A stretch of 64,000 nucleotides of DNA from Terriglobia bacterium (GTDB taxonomy: Bacteria > Acidobacteriota > Terriglobia > Terriglobales > Acidobacteriaceae): positions 1 through 64,000 of the forward strand of contig JAIQEY010000005.1 of the NCBI GenBank assembly GCA_020073565.1, in the 5' to 3' direction. This document shows, in pieces, positions 52,766-62,516 of the stretch. The notes beneath the pieces are model-generated. The model was given only the letters and a program-made list of their open reading frames with translations. It searched no databases and had not been told where the DNA came from. Position numbers and translations under genes: made by a program. Each line of letters starts with the position of its first letter. Position 1 is the first letter of the stretch.

Positions 52766-53902
52766 TTACTGCTCGATCGCGTGCTCCAACACGAGCGGAT
52801 TCGCGACCACTTGCTGACCTGGCGCGATTCCTGACTTGATCTCTTGCATGTGGTTGGGCAAGGCGTCTCCGCCGACCACTTCCAGGCGGCGGAATTTCTG
52901 GTTTGGCGCGGGCACGTACACCCAGTCGCGATCGTGTATGTGCAAGATCGCACTGGCCGGAACTTCGGTGTGCGTCTCCTTCTTCTGTCCGTGGAACGTG
53001 GCCGTGGCGAACATCCCCATGCGGATCATTCCAGGATTGCGCACTTCAATGCGCACCTTGGCCGTCCGAAGGTTGGGATCGAGAATGGCGCCGATGTTAC
53101 CGATCTTGCCCGTGATGATCTTGTCCGGATAGGCATTCAGAGCGACTTCCGCGGTGTCGCCAAGGTGGACGTTCGGCAGATCGTTTTCGTACACATCGCA
53201 GACCACCCAAACGTAGGACAGGTCAGAAATCGTGAATGGGTTCGAGCCCAACGCTTGGACCCCGGCGGCATTGGTAACTTGCTGATCGGTGATCACTCCC
53301 GAGACGGGCGCGTAGACATCCACCACTCCCTTGGGCTTCTGGGGATCGTTGCCGAGCAGGCGGAGATGCTCTTCGGTGGTCTCAAGATCAACCTTGGCCT
53401 TGTCTTCCGTGTCCTGGGCCACTTGAAGATCGTTCATGGCGATTGCGCCGTGCTTGTACAAATCGGTGGCCCGTTCCAGTTGAGCGCGCGCCAGAACTTC
53501 ATCGGCGGCCGCCTTCTTGTAGTCGGAGAAGCCGCTGGCCACATCGTCGCTGCGAATACTCAGCAGTAACTGGCCTTTTTGTACCGTGTCGCCAAGCCGG
53601 GCGTGGATCGCCACGACGCGGCCGGTCGCCAGCGAGATGACGGGAACGTTGCGGGCAATGTCGGGCATCACCGTGCCCGTCACCACTAACTTCGAGGTCG
53701 AAATTCGTTCGGTTGCCGTGGCGATCGGAAAATGTTCCGGATGGTCAACACTGAATAGGCTGACATCTAGATCCGGTACGACGGTGACAGGAGGCGGTGC
53801 CTCAGCCGCTGGATCTCCATGCGCGCTGTTACACCCGCCAAGAAGCAGCAGTGCCAGGATGGAGATCAGAAAACAACCAATTTCCAGACCTTCGTTTTTC
53901 AT
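52766..53902 (-). CDS. Lipoprotein adaptor (membrane fusion protein) of the RND pump
   Basis: A 378-residue HlyD/CzcB-type periplasmic adaptor. The N-terminus is a lipoprotein signal with lipobox LLGGC (Cys24). A half-lipoyl domain (ATGRVVAIHARLGDTVQKGQLLLSI) flanks a helical hairpin (about 125-190), followed by the second lipoyl half (VYAPVSGVITDQQV), a beta-barrel domain (VWVVCDVYENDLPNV...GDTAEVALNAYP) and a C-terminal membrane-proximal domain. It links the RND pump to the TolC-like channel encoded downstream. No histidine-rich metal-binding extension is seen. Confidence 0.92.
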   Translation of the reverse strand: MKNEGLEIGCFLISILALLLLGGCNSAHGDPAAEAPPPVTVVPDLDVSLFSVDHPEHFPIATATERISTSKLVVTGTVMPDIARNVPVISLATGRVVAIHARLGDTVQKGQLLLSIRSDDVASGFSDYKKAAADEVLARAQLERATDLYKHGAIAMNDLQVAQDTEDKAKVDLETTEEHLRLLGNDPQKPKGVVDVYAPVSGVITDQQVTNAAGVQALGSNPFTISDLSYVWVVCDVYENDLPNVHLGDTAEVALNAYPDKIITGKIGNIGAILDPNLRTAKVRIEVRNPGMIRMGMFATATFHGQKKETHTEVPASAILHIHDRDWVYVPAPNQKFRRLEVVGGDALPNHMQEIKSGIAPGQQVVANPLVLEHAIEQ

Positions 53903-54089
53903 GAGTAAGATTCAACTCGCGGCTGCGAACATCTGCACGCCTCCGAGACCGCTGTACTTTCACTGACTGTCAACCGGGGGGACGGTTGTGGAGCAGCGTC
54001 AGGACCCAATCAAAATCCGAAACGCTGCTCCCGTTTCATGTCGCTGGTTGCCATGTCTCTCAACCAGAGAGCCGATGGCTAAACCAGAA

Positions 54090-55883
54090 CTAGAACTTGA
54101 CCATGATGGCCAATCTGAGAGTGCCCTCATCCTTTCGCAGATCTGGGGTCCAAAGACCGCCATGTGAGCCGCAGCCTTCACCCGTCGGGTCGGGAGTGTT
54201 GTCCATGCAAACGAATTGGGCAGGAAAGCCGTTGTTGCCCCCCGGAGGCGTAATTCCCCCGCGACCCGTGAAATACGGCACATTCGCGTGACGATAGCCA
54301 TATTCCCATCGGAATGTGATGTACTGCTTGGGCATGTAGTCGAAAGTGACCGATGTATCCCAAGCTTTGAACGCTGTTCCAGGACTGGCCGGGAGGTACG
54401 GCGACCCCGAGATCGCATCCGCTCCATTGATTGGGGGTAGCAGCATCAGATAGCGCCCCGGATTGTTCATCTGGCCGCCTCCAATCGTCAATCCGTACAG
54501 GTCTTTCTTGAACCAGAAGCGGTTGTAAGCCATCCAACCTAGAAAGGCCTGCTTGTAGGCAGTGATCTCTCCCCCGGACTTCTTATTTCCAAAGCAAGCG
54601 ACTCCTCCGCCGTATTCGCATCCCAAATCACCCGTGAACGAGAACGCCATCTTGTCGAGAGCCTTGGTCGGCTTGTCGTAGTATTTGACTTCGACGCTGT
54701 CGTCGGTGTGTATGCGAGAGCGGCCGATCAGGCCCAGCGTATCTTCGCCCATGCCGTAATTGTTGAACACTAGCGCAAGCCACGGTTTCGGGCGATACAG
54801 AATCTGTCCGCCCAGGCCGGGACGGCTACCAAATCTGCCGTACGACTGCCATCCGTTGATAATCCAGGGCTCAATCTTCAGCTTGTCGGTCGGAAACCAT
54901 TGAATGCGCACTCCATTAAAAAACCACGGTGTGTTAGAAGACACATACGACGGCTGGTAAGCCCAGTTATCGAAGTTGTAGTAACTGAACAGTCCAATGT
55001 AAGACACAAAGATTCCAGCATCCAGATTGAGGCCGTGGTTGACGTTGAAGTGATAGCCGCCGTACGCTTCAGAGAAATATTTGTACGCGCCGCGGAGGTC
55101 CCATTGCCCGCGTCCGGGGCTGGCGTCATTCCTTGGTGTCGTGACGCCGAACATTCCCCCCATGGTCAGGACCCTGCCACGAACGTTTTGGTAGTGGAAG
55201 TCGCCACCGAAGCTGATCTGCTCTACCTGCACTTCGTTGGAGCGAAAGATCTCGCTCGATCCGCCAATCGTGTCGTCTTTGGGATGGTTGAAGCTGCTCA
55301 CAAAGTGAGTGTCAAATCTGATTTCAGGGGTAAAGAACTTCGAATCCCACACCGCGTCTTTGTTGCGCGCAGTGCCGTTCAGCCACGTCCAGTCAGCATA
55401 TGCAAACGGAACCGACGGCTCTGGTTTTTCGGGCTTCGCAGCGGGAGTTGCAGATGCAGACTGGTCCTGCGGCTGCGCCGGTTCAGCCGGTGCCACAACC
55501 AGCGCTGGACCGCTTTCTTTTGCCAGCGTCCCGGCCATGGCCGTGGAAGGCTGTGCTGGCGCCGCATTTGCCTTTAGTTGCAATTCGAGTTGCTCGATGC
55601 GCGCCTTCATAGCCTTGAGTTCATTCGCAACCTCTGCGGGCAGAGCCTGAACGGGCGCGGCCTCGGGCTGAGCCGGCGACACGCTGGCCGTCGGCGCATC
55701 GGTCGAGCTCTCGGACGAGGGCCCTCTTGGTTCGTGCACCTTCGCCATCTTTGTCTGAGTCGGAGCCTGTGGTTGGTCTTGGTCCTGCGCATAACAAAGC
55801 GAGCCTTGCGCGAGCGCCAGGCAGAAAGCAAACGTCGCAAAGAACATTGCACCTGCCGCGGTTGTGCGCAGCAGAAGTCTCAT
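54090..55883 (-). CDS. BBP2-type outer-membrane porin
   Basis: A 597-residue outer-membrane protein. The ATG at 55883 has GGAG upstream and opens a signal peptide (about ALAQGSLCYAQ). Residues to about 145 hold a coiled coil (ELKAMKARIEQLELQLKAN) and a Pro/Ala-rich linker. From about 155 a beta-barrel of the putative porin-2 (BBP2, OmpL-like) type follows, rich in alternating aromatic strands (FAYADWTWLNG, QVEQISFGGDFHYQN, YFSEAYGGYHFNVNHGLNLDAGIFVSYIG), ending LRLAIMVKF with terminal Phe. The substrate is unknown. It lies 187 bp upstream of the metal-pump operon on the same strand. Confidence 0.8.
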   Translation of the reverse strand: MRLLLRTTAAGAMFFATFAFCLALAQGSLCYAQDQDQPQAPTQTKMAKVHEPRGPSSESSTDAPTASVSPAQPEAAPVQALPAEVANELKAMKARIEQLELQLKANAAPAQPSTAMAGTLAKESGPALVVAPAEPAQPQDQSASATPAAKPEKPEPSVPFAYADWTWLNGTARNKDAVWDSKFFTPEIRFDTHFVSSFNHPKDDTIGGSSEIFRSNEVQVEQISFGGDFHYQNVRGRVLTMGGMFGVTTPRNDASPGRGQWDLRGAYKYFSEAYGGYHFNVNHGLNLDAGIFVSYIGLFSYYNFDNWAYQPSYVSSNTPWFFNGVRIQWFPTDKLKIEPWIINGWQSYGRFGSRPGLGGQILYRPKPWLALVFNNYGMGEDTLGLIGRSRIHTDDSVEVKYYDKPTKALDKMAFSFTGDLGCEYGGGVACFGNKKSGGEITAYKQAFLGWMAYNRFWFKKDLYGLTIGGGQMNNPGRYLMLLPPINGADAISGSPYLPASPGTAFKAWDTSVTFDYMPKQYITFRWEYGYRHANVPYFTGRGGITPPGGNNGFPAQFVCMDNTPDPTGEGCGSHGGLWTPDLRKDEGTLRLAIMVKF

Positions 55884-56438
55884 AGTTTTCACGTCTCCAT
55901 CCCTTTCTGGGTCGAAATCACTTTTCGCCGCATGATCGCCGCGTAATGAAAGCATCTTCATTTTGCTCACTGCCCCTCTTGACTCCCTTGTCCACGATGC
56001 CGTTCCGCACCGCGTTCCATCTGCGTACAATTGGCCATCAGAGTGCCCATAAACTAAGCGCCGCCTGGCGCCAGCGTCCAATAGATAATTCTTTTTCAGC
56101 CGATAACTTAATTAGCCGAAAGGTATTGCTAATAGTCACGGCGCTGGTCATAAGCTAAGGCTTGGCCTGCCGGACTGTGGGCCACGCACACCTTCGCTTC
56201 TGACTATCATTGCCGCGTTGTCGTTGGGTCTGAAGCGAATCTCATTGGATACCTAAACGCGCAAAGATCTCGTAAGGAGCACATAAAAAGTTCATTAAGA
56301 ATCGGGGGAGTGCCGATTCGGGAAAATACTCGTTATCGAGAGTCAGCAGGCGGAATACCTGCATGAGTGCACGAAGAGAGCATCACGCACTGTGAGCCTC
56401 GCAACGATGCCGGAAGCAGAGAGATTGGGCACGATAGA
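55884..56438. other. Gene-free region between the porin and the LysR gene
   Basis: 555 bp without a convincing gene. The short frame at 55946-56158 has no ribosome-binding site and no recognisable protein. The region should hold the porin promoter, but I see no clear -35/-10 pair. A/T-rich stretches around 56100-56155 and 56270-56300 are the only notable composition change. Confidence 0.5.
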
Positions 56439-57410
56439 CTAAAGCGGTGCGCCGCCTACCTGCTGCAAGCCCTTGGCGGCCCGAAGAGCGTTCTCCTCGG
56501 ACGGCCACACTTGCGCTTCCGCAGAATGCGCCAGCCGGTTGTGGGTCGCCATTTGGAGCGAAGATGCCAAGGCCGTCTCCATCAGAGCACGAGCTCTGGT
56601 GGCTGCCGTCCGGCTGCGAAACATTCCGAATCGGACCTCGGGAAGCACAGGCAGCCGGGCGTCCCTGACCTCACTGATGCCCGTATTCCGGACTGTTTCC
56701 GGCAGCAGCGCTGACACCCCGAGGCCGGAGTCGAGCGCTGCCAGGGTTGCATCCAAGCTCGCGCTTTCGAACACCACACGCCACTCCCACCCCGCTCTGC
56801 GCAGGGAAGAGAGTATTTTGTCGCGCCACCATCTCGTGCTTTCGCACAGCACGACAGGCAGAATCTTGAACGAATCGATGGAGAAATCTGTGCTGGCAAG
56901 CCAGGCTAGGCGAGATCTCCACTCCAGGACAGGCAGGCCTGCAATCCGCGTGGGATCGCTAATGACAAAGTCCAGCTCTCCCTGCGTGAGCAGGAATTCG
57001 AGCTTAGACGGCGCAGCTACCATAAGCTTCAATTCCACATCAGGATGGGCTCTCTGGAACCGCTTCAGCGCCGGCGTCAGCCCGGCGAGCGCGGTTTGCT
57101 CGCTGACACCCAGGCGTACTGGCCCGGAGGCCGATTCCTCGCGCAGCCGTGCCAGCGCTTCTTCATTGAGATCGATGGCGCGATTGGCGTATGCCACCAA
57201 AAGTTCGCCGTGGCTGGTCAATTTCACGCCACCCCGGCTCCGGTAGAAGAGCTTCCGGCCGATAATCTTTTCCAGCCGCAACATCTGTTGGCTCACGGCC
57301 GGCTGAGTCTTAGCAACGGCTGCTGCGGTCCGGCCCATACTCCCATGCCGAACTACAGCGAGAAACGTTCGCAGGAGGCTGAGTTCCAAATCTTCTCGAT
57401 CAGTCGTCAT
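56439..57410 (-). CDS. LysR-family transcriptional regulator
   Basis: A 323-residue LysR-type regulator. The N-terminal winged helix-turn-helix is LELSLLRTFLAVVRHGSMGRTAAAVAKTQPAVSQQMLRLE, followed by the linker helix and a periplasmic-binding-protein-like effector domain (from VRLGVSEQTALAGLTPAL). A C-terminal extension of about 30 residues (HNRLAHSAEAQVWPSEENAL) is not usual. It is transcribed away from the kdp-like genes and toward the porin; the target could be the porin or something outside the locus. Confidence 0.9.
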   Translation of the reverse strand: MTTDREDLELSLLRTFLAVVRHGSMGRTAAAVAKTQPAVSQQMLRLEKIIGRKLFYRSRGGVKLTSHGELLVAYANRAIDLNEEALARLREESASGPVRLGVSEQTALAGLTPALKRFQRAHPDVELKLMVAAPSKLEFLLTQGELDFVISDPTRIAGLPVLEWRSRLAWLASTDFSIDSFKILPVVLCESTRWWRDKILSSLRRAGWEWRVVFESASLDATLAALDSGLGVSALLPETVRNTGISEVRDARLPVLPEVRFGMFRSRTAATRARALMETALASSLQMATHNRLAHSAEAQVWPSEENALRAAKGLQQVGGAPL

Positions 57411-57591
57411 CGCTTTCTCGGATCCCTTGCTTCACCAGCTGACTGTGCAAATTCTGCTCTCGCAGACTCTCCACGCTTGAACGGTAGAGGGCAAGCCGTG
57501 AAGAATTCGTGAAGGATCTTCATGAAAACTTTAGCTGCATTCAACAAAAGTTTTGATTATCTGAAGGCGCGCTTTGGGGGCCGCCAACCTC

Positions 57592-58335
57592 TCACAAGGA
57601 TTCGCTTTCCGTTGGGGACTGCTGTGGGTCCGAGGGATCGCAGAAACGGTAGCCAACCCAGGGCTCGGTCAGGATGTACTTCGGATGGGTGGCATCGTCT
57701 TCGATTTTCTTACGAAGAGTTCTGACATAGGATCGCAGGTATTCGAGTTCCGTGCCGTACTCTGGCCCCCAGATCGTACGCAATAATTTGGCATGGGTCA
57801 CAGGAACACCCTGGTTGCGCATCAGTAACGCCAGTAACTCGAATTCTGTCGGTGTCAGGTGAATCACATCCCCATCTTTTCGCAAACAATGGCCTTCAAC
57901 ATCCATCTCCAGGGCGGCGACTCGAATCACTGCCGGCTGGGTTGCGTTATCTGCTTCGAGCCTGCGAAGCACGGCTCGCATTCGAGCCACGAGTTCGCGA
58001 AAACGAACGGGTTTGGTGACGTAGTCGTCGGCACCCGCCTCCAAGGCCCGCACCATGTCATTCTCCGCGTCTCGCACAGTGACCATCAGAATTCCAATTT
58101 TCGGTGCCAAGGCGCGAATTTCACGACAGGCTTCCACCCCACCGATTCCCGGCATGTTGATGTCGAGCAGAACTAGATCAAACGTGTGCTGGAGAAGGAT
58201 GTCAACGGCTTCTTCTCCGCTCCGTGCCTCCTCAATCGCAAAGCCGCTGGCAGCCAGCGAAGTTCGCAACACTTTGCGCAGGGCCGGTTCATCATCCACA
58301 ACCAGAACATGAGGTGGGAGCGATGCCATAGTCAT
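57592..58335 (-). CDS. kdpE: OmpR/KdpE-like response regulator
   Basis: A 247-residue response regulator (start at 58335 chosen; further ATGs at 58329 and 58365 are possible). The receiver domain has VLVVDDEPALR, phospho-acceptor Asp58 in LVLLDINMPG, and the lysine in DDYVTKPVRFREL. The C-terminal winged helix shows DVIHLTPTEFELLALLMRNQGVPVTH and YVRTLRKKIEDD...ILTEPWVGYRF, a combination typical of KdpE. It regulates K+ transport operons in most bacteria; kdpFABC is not in the window. It is preceded 179 bp upstream by the matching sensor kinase gene. Confidence 0.85.
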   Translation of the reverse strand: MTMASLPPHVLVVDDEPALRKVLRTSLAASGFAIEEARSGEEAVDILLQHTFDLVLLDINMPGIGGVEACREIRALAPKIGILMVTVRDAENDMVRALEAGADDYVTKPVRFRELVARMRAVLRRLEADNATQPAVIRVAALEMDVEGHCLRKDGDVIHLTPTEFELLALLMRNQGVPVTHAKLLRTIWGPEYGTELEYLRSYVRTLRKKIEDDATHPKYILTEPWVGYRFCDPSDPQQSPTESESL

Positions 58336-58514
58336 GCCCTGCCCTGCCTTTGCCTTTGCCTGCATCGCGGGGAACACAACGGTGTGAGCCTCCTCATCGA
58401 GCCGTTCTGATCGCAAGATAGAGCGGTTGGCATCAAAAACCCGTAAAGAATTACTAAAAAGATTGCGGGGATTGATAGCGAGCGCAGCCCGGCGGCAAGG
58501 CTTGTCGACACAGG

Positions 58515-60005
58515 TCAGGGTTCAGCTGTCGTGCCGAAGTGATCAGAGTCGTTCTTTGCGATTGGGATGGTGAGGCGGAACGAGGTCCCCTCACTATCCC
58601 GCGCATCGCCGCCCTCAAGATCGAGGCTTCCGCCGTGCGCCTGGGCTATTTTCCGCGCAACATATAGGCCGAGACCCGACCCCGGCGCCACCTGGACTGC
58701 TTCCGTGCCACGATAAAAGCGTTCAAAGATCCGGGCGCGTTCATTCGGTGGAATAGCGTTCCCACTGTTCCATACTCGAACCGCCACGGATTCCCGCTGC
58801 GATTCGATGCCGATCTTGATGGCGGAGCCAGAGTGAGAATATTTGCAGGCGTTATCCAGCAATTGAAGCATGACCAGCCGTAGCAACTCAGCGTCGGCGA
58901 GGACCTCACCCGATGTTACGTCTCTGCTCAAAGATAGCTTTCGGTCGGTCCAGCGTTCTGCGTATTCATCAACCAGATGTGTAACCAGTTCGACAATGTC
59001 CGTCAGCTCCAGTTGTGGCTTGACCTCTTCTCTGTCCAGTCGGGCGATTCGGAGCAAGCGCGAGGTTAACCGGCCCAGCCTTGAAGCCTCCAGTTCCGCC
59101 GTCTCGGCCAGTTCTAATTGTTCGGGACGTAGCCCACCCGTTTCGCGGAGACCACCGGCAGCAGTCACGATCGTGGCCAAAGGAGTCTTGAACTCATGGG
59201 CCAGGGCATCGAGGATCGCGCCCCGGAACACCTCTGCCTGAGCGGCCGCGGCGGCGTGGCTGGCATCGCGAAAAACACGCGCTCTTTCCAGCATGGCGGC
59301 CGCCAAAACCGTAAGCGGGCCTACCGTCAGTTCCCCATCACGCAAGCCATCGAATCCAATCGCTCCGATTGTTTCCCCGCCTGCCTGCAGACACCGGATG
59401 AAAACCGCGGACACGTTATCATCGGCGTCCTGGCGCGAGATATACGCTGACCGAGTCCGCTCCCCGAGACCGTCCCGAGGTTCCCCGTCGCTGTAAAGTT
59501 TCGTGTTAGCCCCGTCGTACAGGCAGACGGCCTGAACACGGAAGACTTCACGAAACAGTCCGACCGCCTTGATCATCAACTGGTCGTCCGGATCGAGCGC
59601 GAGCAAGCGTTGCGTCAATTCGTATAACAATTTCATCTCGTGGCGCTGAAGCTCGGATGTCTCCGCCTCCTGGCGCACTTGAGTGATGAGGCGGGTGATG
59701 ACCAACCCCGTGACTAGGAAAGCAATCAATGCCCAAATATCTGAGGAATCGCTGACCCTGAACGAGAAAGTCGGGGGAACAAAGAAGAAGTTCAAGCAGA
59801 GGTCCGCGATGACAGAAACAAGGGCAGAGGCGACGAAATCGCCGAAAAGCGATTGCAATACCACAATAATCAAGTAAAGGAATCCGGTGACCGTGATATT
59901 CAGCCCCAACCCATAGCAGATGAAAGTTACCAGTCCTACCAGGACAGTGCCAGGGATAGCCCGAATGCCGGCACGCCAGAATCGATTGATCTTGGCTCTT
60001 TGCAT
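58515..60005 (-). CDS. KdpD-like sensor kinase lacking the N-terminal KdpD/Usp region
   Basis: A 496-residue histidine kinase equal to the C-terminal half of E. coli KdpD. Residues about 18-110 are the four-helix DUF4118 membrane region (FICYGLGLNITVTGFLYLIIVVLQSLFGDF, FFFVPPTFSFRV). A GAF-like domain (about 125-245) follows, then HisKA with His270 in LDALAHEFKTPLATIVTAAGGL, and HATPase_c with LDNACKYS and GSGLGLYVARKIAQAHGG. The cytoplasmic KdpD and Usp domains found in front of this region in E. coli are absent, but two stand-alone proteins with those domains are encoded 1.5 kb away on the other strand. A two-component pair with the KdpE-like regulator is clear. Confidence 0.88.
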   Translation of the reverse strand: MQRAKINRFWRAGIRAIPGTVLVGLVTFICYGLGLNITVTGFLYLIIVVLQSLFGDFVASALVSVIADLCLNFFFVPPTFSFRVSDSSDIWALIAFLVTGLVITRLITQVRQEAETSELQRHEMKLLYELTQRLLALDPDDQLMIKAVGLFREVFRVQAVCLYDGANTKLYSDGEPRDGLGERTRSAYISRQDADDNVSAVFIRCLQAGGETIGAIGFDGLRDGELTVGPLTVLAAAMLERARVFRDASHAAAAAQAEVFRGAILDALAHEFKTPLATIVTAAGGLRETGGLRPEQLELAETAELEASRLGRLTSRLLRIARLDREEVKPQLELTDIVELVTHLVDEYAERWTDRKLSLSRDVTSGEVLADAELLRLVMLQLLDNACKYSHSGSAIKIGIESQRESVAVRVWNSGNAIPPNERARIFERFYRGTEAVQVAPGSGLGLYVARKIAQAHGGSLDLEGGDARDSEGTSFRLTIPIAKNDSDHFGTTAEP

Positions 60006-60234
60006 ACGGAGTGTTCTCTCGGCCGACTTCAGGCCTCTCCAACACCGCTATAAATCCTACGCCAAGCGTGAAGTAAAACAATTCCTTGAATGTGTCCTCT
60101 GGTGCCACTGGAAGGAAGATTGCGAAGGCGTCATTCAGAGAATTGCCAAGCCGAGAAATGAACGCGGCTCAGACGGTGGAACAAAAGCAGCCGAAACGAG
60201 GCGACTGGTGGCATCTCACAAGGTGCGGAAGAGA

Positions 60235-61278
60235 CTATTCCGTGGGTGCGTAATAGCCCTTCTTGGCATACAGCCGGAAGGATGCTTGAGAGGCCGATCC
60301 TGCAAGGTGAACCTTAAGCCTGCGCCACTTGCCGTCTCGGCTGCCATTGCTGGGGTAGTAACCAAGAACGTACTGATTGCGCAATTCGCGGCTGATCTGG
60401 GTCACAGCGCGCGAAAGTTCTGCCGGGTCATGGGTAGAGAACACTTGGCCCCCGGTAACCGATGTGACTTCATCGAGTTGGAGTGGCCCTTTCTTTTCTT
60501 CGGGCCTGGTTGCGTATCGGTCGAACATCCCGATCGCGTACACCTCTACATCCGCTTCTTTCAGGAGCGATCTGAGTTCCGACTCCGAGTACCGGCTGTG
60601 GTTGTCGCCACCATCGGAAATCACGACCATCGCCTTTCGTTGGTAACGAGAACTCTTCAGTTCCTTGACGCCGAGATACATACCATCCCACAGGGCAGTG
60701 GCGCCGTCCGGCTGAAGTGCATCCACTGTCGCTTGGATTTGGCTTGCGGAGTCATCGAAATGGAGAGCAACGCGCGGTTTATCACTAACGATGATCAGAC
60801 CGAAATCATCTTGTGGGTTCGATGTGTTGACGAGTTCCGTGAAAGCCTTCCGTAATTCTTGAAGTTTCGGGGCCATACTCGCGCTGCCATCGAGAACCAC
60901 CACCAGCGATATGGGTTCGTCAACATTGGAAAGGTACCTGACAACCTGAGGATTCTTGTCATCCAGCACCTCGAAGTTTGCCGGTTCCAGTCCAGTGACG
61001 GCGCGACCCGCATGATCCAGAACCGTCACGTTCACCAGCACCAGGTTGACGTTAGCTCGAAGGACATGCTGCGTGGAACCGGGACGAGCGGGCATTGCGC
61101 GCGGCAGAACGTGTGCTGCATTGATATCCGCCTGTGCGGCCACATAACCGGACGCAGCGAGCGTCACAACCACAGCAAACAAAGAGCGAAGGAGCGCGCC
61201 GGAGCGGACGCCTGCGAATAACCCCAGGGTCCGCGACTGCTGAACGGCAGGTGATGATTTAGCCCAGGCAATGTCCAT
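60235..61278 (-). CDS. Exported acidobacterial VWA-domain protein 4
   Basis: A 347-residue member of the same VWA family as the proteins at 8-12 kb. The start at 61278 gives an N-terminal region with export signal (LLRSLFAVVVTLAASGYVAAQ); a longer frame to 61401 has no support. It shows VNLVLVNVTVLDHAGRAVTGLEPANFEVLDD, MIDAS VVLDGSASMA, GATALWDGMYLG, VISDGGDN and the end LRNQYVLGYYP...KKGYYAPTE. The MIDAS is intact. It is inserted between the kinase gene and the KdpD-N genes and is divergent from the latter; a link to K+ signalling is not shown. Confidence 0.8.
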   Translation of the reverse strand: MDIAWAKSSPAVQQSRTLGLFAGVRSGALLRSLFAVVVTLAASGYVAAQADINAAHVLPRAMPARPGSTQHVLRANVNLVLVNVTVLDHAGRAVTGLEPANFEVLDDKNPQVVRYLSNVDEPISLVVVLDGSASMAPKLQELRKAFTELVNTSNPQDDFGLIIVSDKPRVALHFDDSASQIQATVDALQPDGATALWDGMYLGVKELKSSRYQRKAMVVISDGGDNHSRYSESELRSLLKEADVEVYAIGMFDRYATRPEEKKGPLQLDEVTSVTGGQVFSTHDPAELSRAVTQISRELRNQYVLGYYPSNGSRDGKWRRLKVHLAGSASQASFRLYAKKGYYAPTE

Positions 61279-61477
61279 CTGAACATCTCTGCAGCCAGCG
61301 TATTTGGAAGGAAATGAAAAAGTCCTAAACAGTACATAAAGAGGACGTATAGATCGACGCATTCCGTCGCAAATGAAACGAGTGTATAAAAGGAGGCGCA
61401 ATCAGCCATTATCGTGACCGCCCCCCCCGCTTCGTCACTCAAACGCTGTGGTAGGGAGCGGTACAATCGACAGGAAA

Positions 61478-62500
61478 ATGCCGGATACCGATCCAACCAA
61501 GCTCGATGCCGCACGACCAGACCCTACTCGGGGCCGTCTAAAAGTATTTCTAGGCTACGCCTCGGGTGTCGGCAAGTCGTTCCGCATGTTTGACGAAGCG
61601 CGCCGGCGCAAGGAGCGTGGGCAGGACGTAGTCGTGGGGGCGCTGCAACCGCAAGTCCCGCCAGAGATCGAGCCCATCCTGAGCTTTCTCGAGATTGTCC
61701 CGACCGTCGATATCGAGGGCGCGCCAGTCATCGATGTTCCGGCAATCCTGCGCCGTCGTCCCCAGGTTTGTGTGGTCGATGGGCTGGCTTACGACAGCCC
61801 GTGGGGCCACAACGCACATCGCTGGCAAGATGTCGAGATGTTACTGGCAAACGGAATCAACGTCGTTGGATCCGTGAATCTCCAGCACATCGAAGACCAG
61901 TGCAAGGCCGTAGAAAAGCTGACCGGCATCCCCGTGAAGGAAACGATTCCCCGAAAGTTTCTTAACACAGCGGATGAAATCGTGGTCGTCGATGCCCCCA
62001 CCGAAGGCGCATCGCCAGAGCTAGTGGCGCTCCGGGAGATGGCCCTGGTCCTTGCAGCCGATGTGATTGATGCGGGACTGCAACGTTATTTGCAGGCGCA
62101 TGATATCGAGCCCGCGGGGCGTACTCATGAGCGTTTCCTGGTCTGCCTGACCGCACGCGCCAATGCGGATCGCATGATCGCCAGCGCCCGTCAAAGTGCG
62201 GCACGCTTTCATTGCGATGTCCTGGCCATCTATGTGAGACTCCCGAACTCTTCCGAGGCGGACCATAGAGATATGGAAGAGATCCTGGCGCACGCTCGCG
62301 CGGCAGGCGCCCGAGTGGACGTATTGGAAGCCGAAGACCCGATCGAATCCATCGTGCAATATGCACGGTCCCATGGCGTCACGCAGATTTTTGTCGGGCA
62401 CAGTATGAAGAACGATTGGAGAGCACGCCTCTGGGGAACTCCGGTGAGCCGTCTGATTCGGGCTGCTGAAGGTATGGACGTTCGAGTCTTTCCACACTAG
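61478..62500 (+). CDS. Stand-alone KdpD-N/Usp protein 1, degenerate Walker B
   Basis: A 340-residue cytoplasmic protein made of a KdpD N-terminal domain (about 20-215) and a universal stress protein domain (about 218-340). Walker A is GYASGVGKSF (Lys33). The segment that in KdpD reads VDELAH...RHPKRWQDV is VDGLAYDSPWGHNAHRWQDV here, so the conserved acidic residue after VD is lost. The Usp part (RFLVCLTARANADRMI to the end) has the GHSMKNDW-type phosphate-loop region. A GTG start 30 bp upstream is less likely. It is the missing input module of the split KdpD kinase (inference). The next gene starts 17 bp downstream. Confidence 0.8.
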   Translation: MPDTDPTKLDAARPDPTRGRLKVFLGYASGVGKSFRMFDEARRRKERGQDVVVGALQPQVPPEIEPILSFLEIVPTVDIEGAPVIDVPAILRRRPQVCVVDGLAYDSPWGHNAHRWQDVEMLLANGINVVGSVNLQHIEDQCKAVEKLTGIPVKETIPRKFLNTADEIVVVDAPTEGASPELVALREMALVLAADVIDAGLQRYLQAHDIEPAGRTHERFLVCLTARANADRMIASARQSAARFHCDVLAIYVRLPNSSEADHRDMEEILAHARAAGARVDVLEAEDPIESIVQYARSHGVTQIFVGHSMKNDWRARLWGTPVSRLIRAAEGMDVRVFPH

Positions 62501-62516
62501 GTGAAAGTAAATTGCC

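Noticed and set aside
59920-60855. 311-codon plus-strand frame
   Set aside because: Mostly antisense to VWA protein 4 and the kinase, no export signal or motif.
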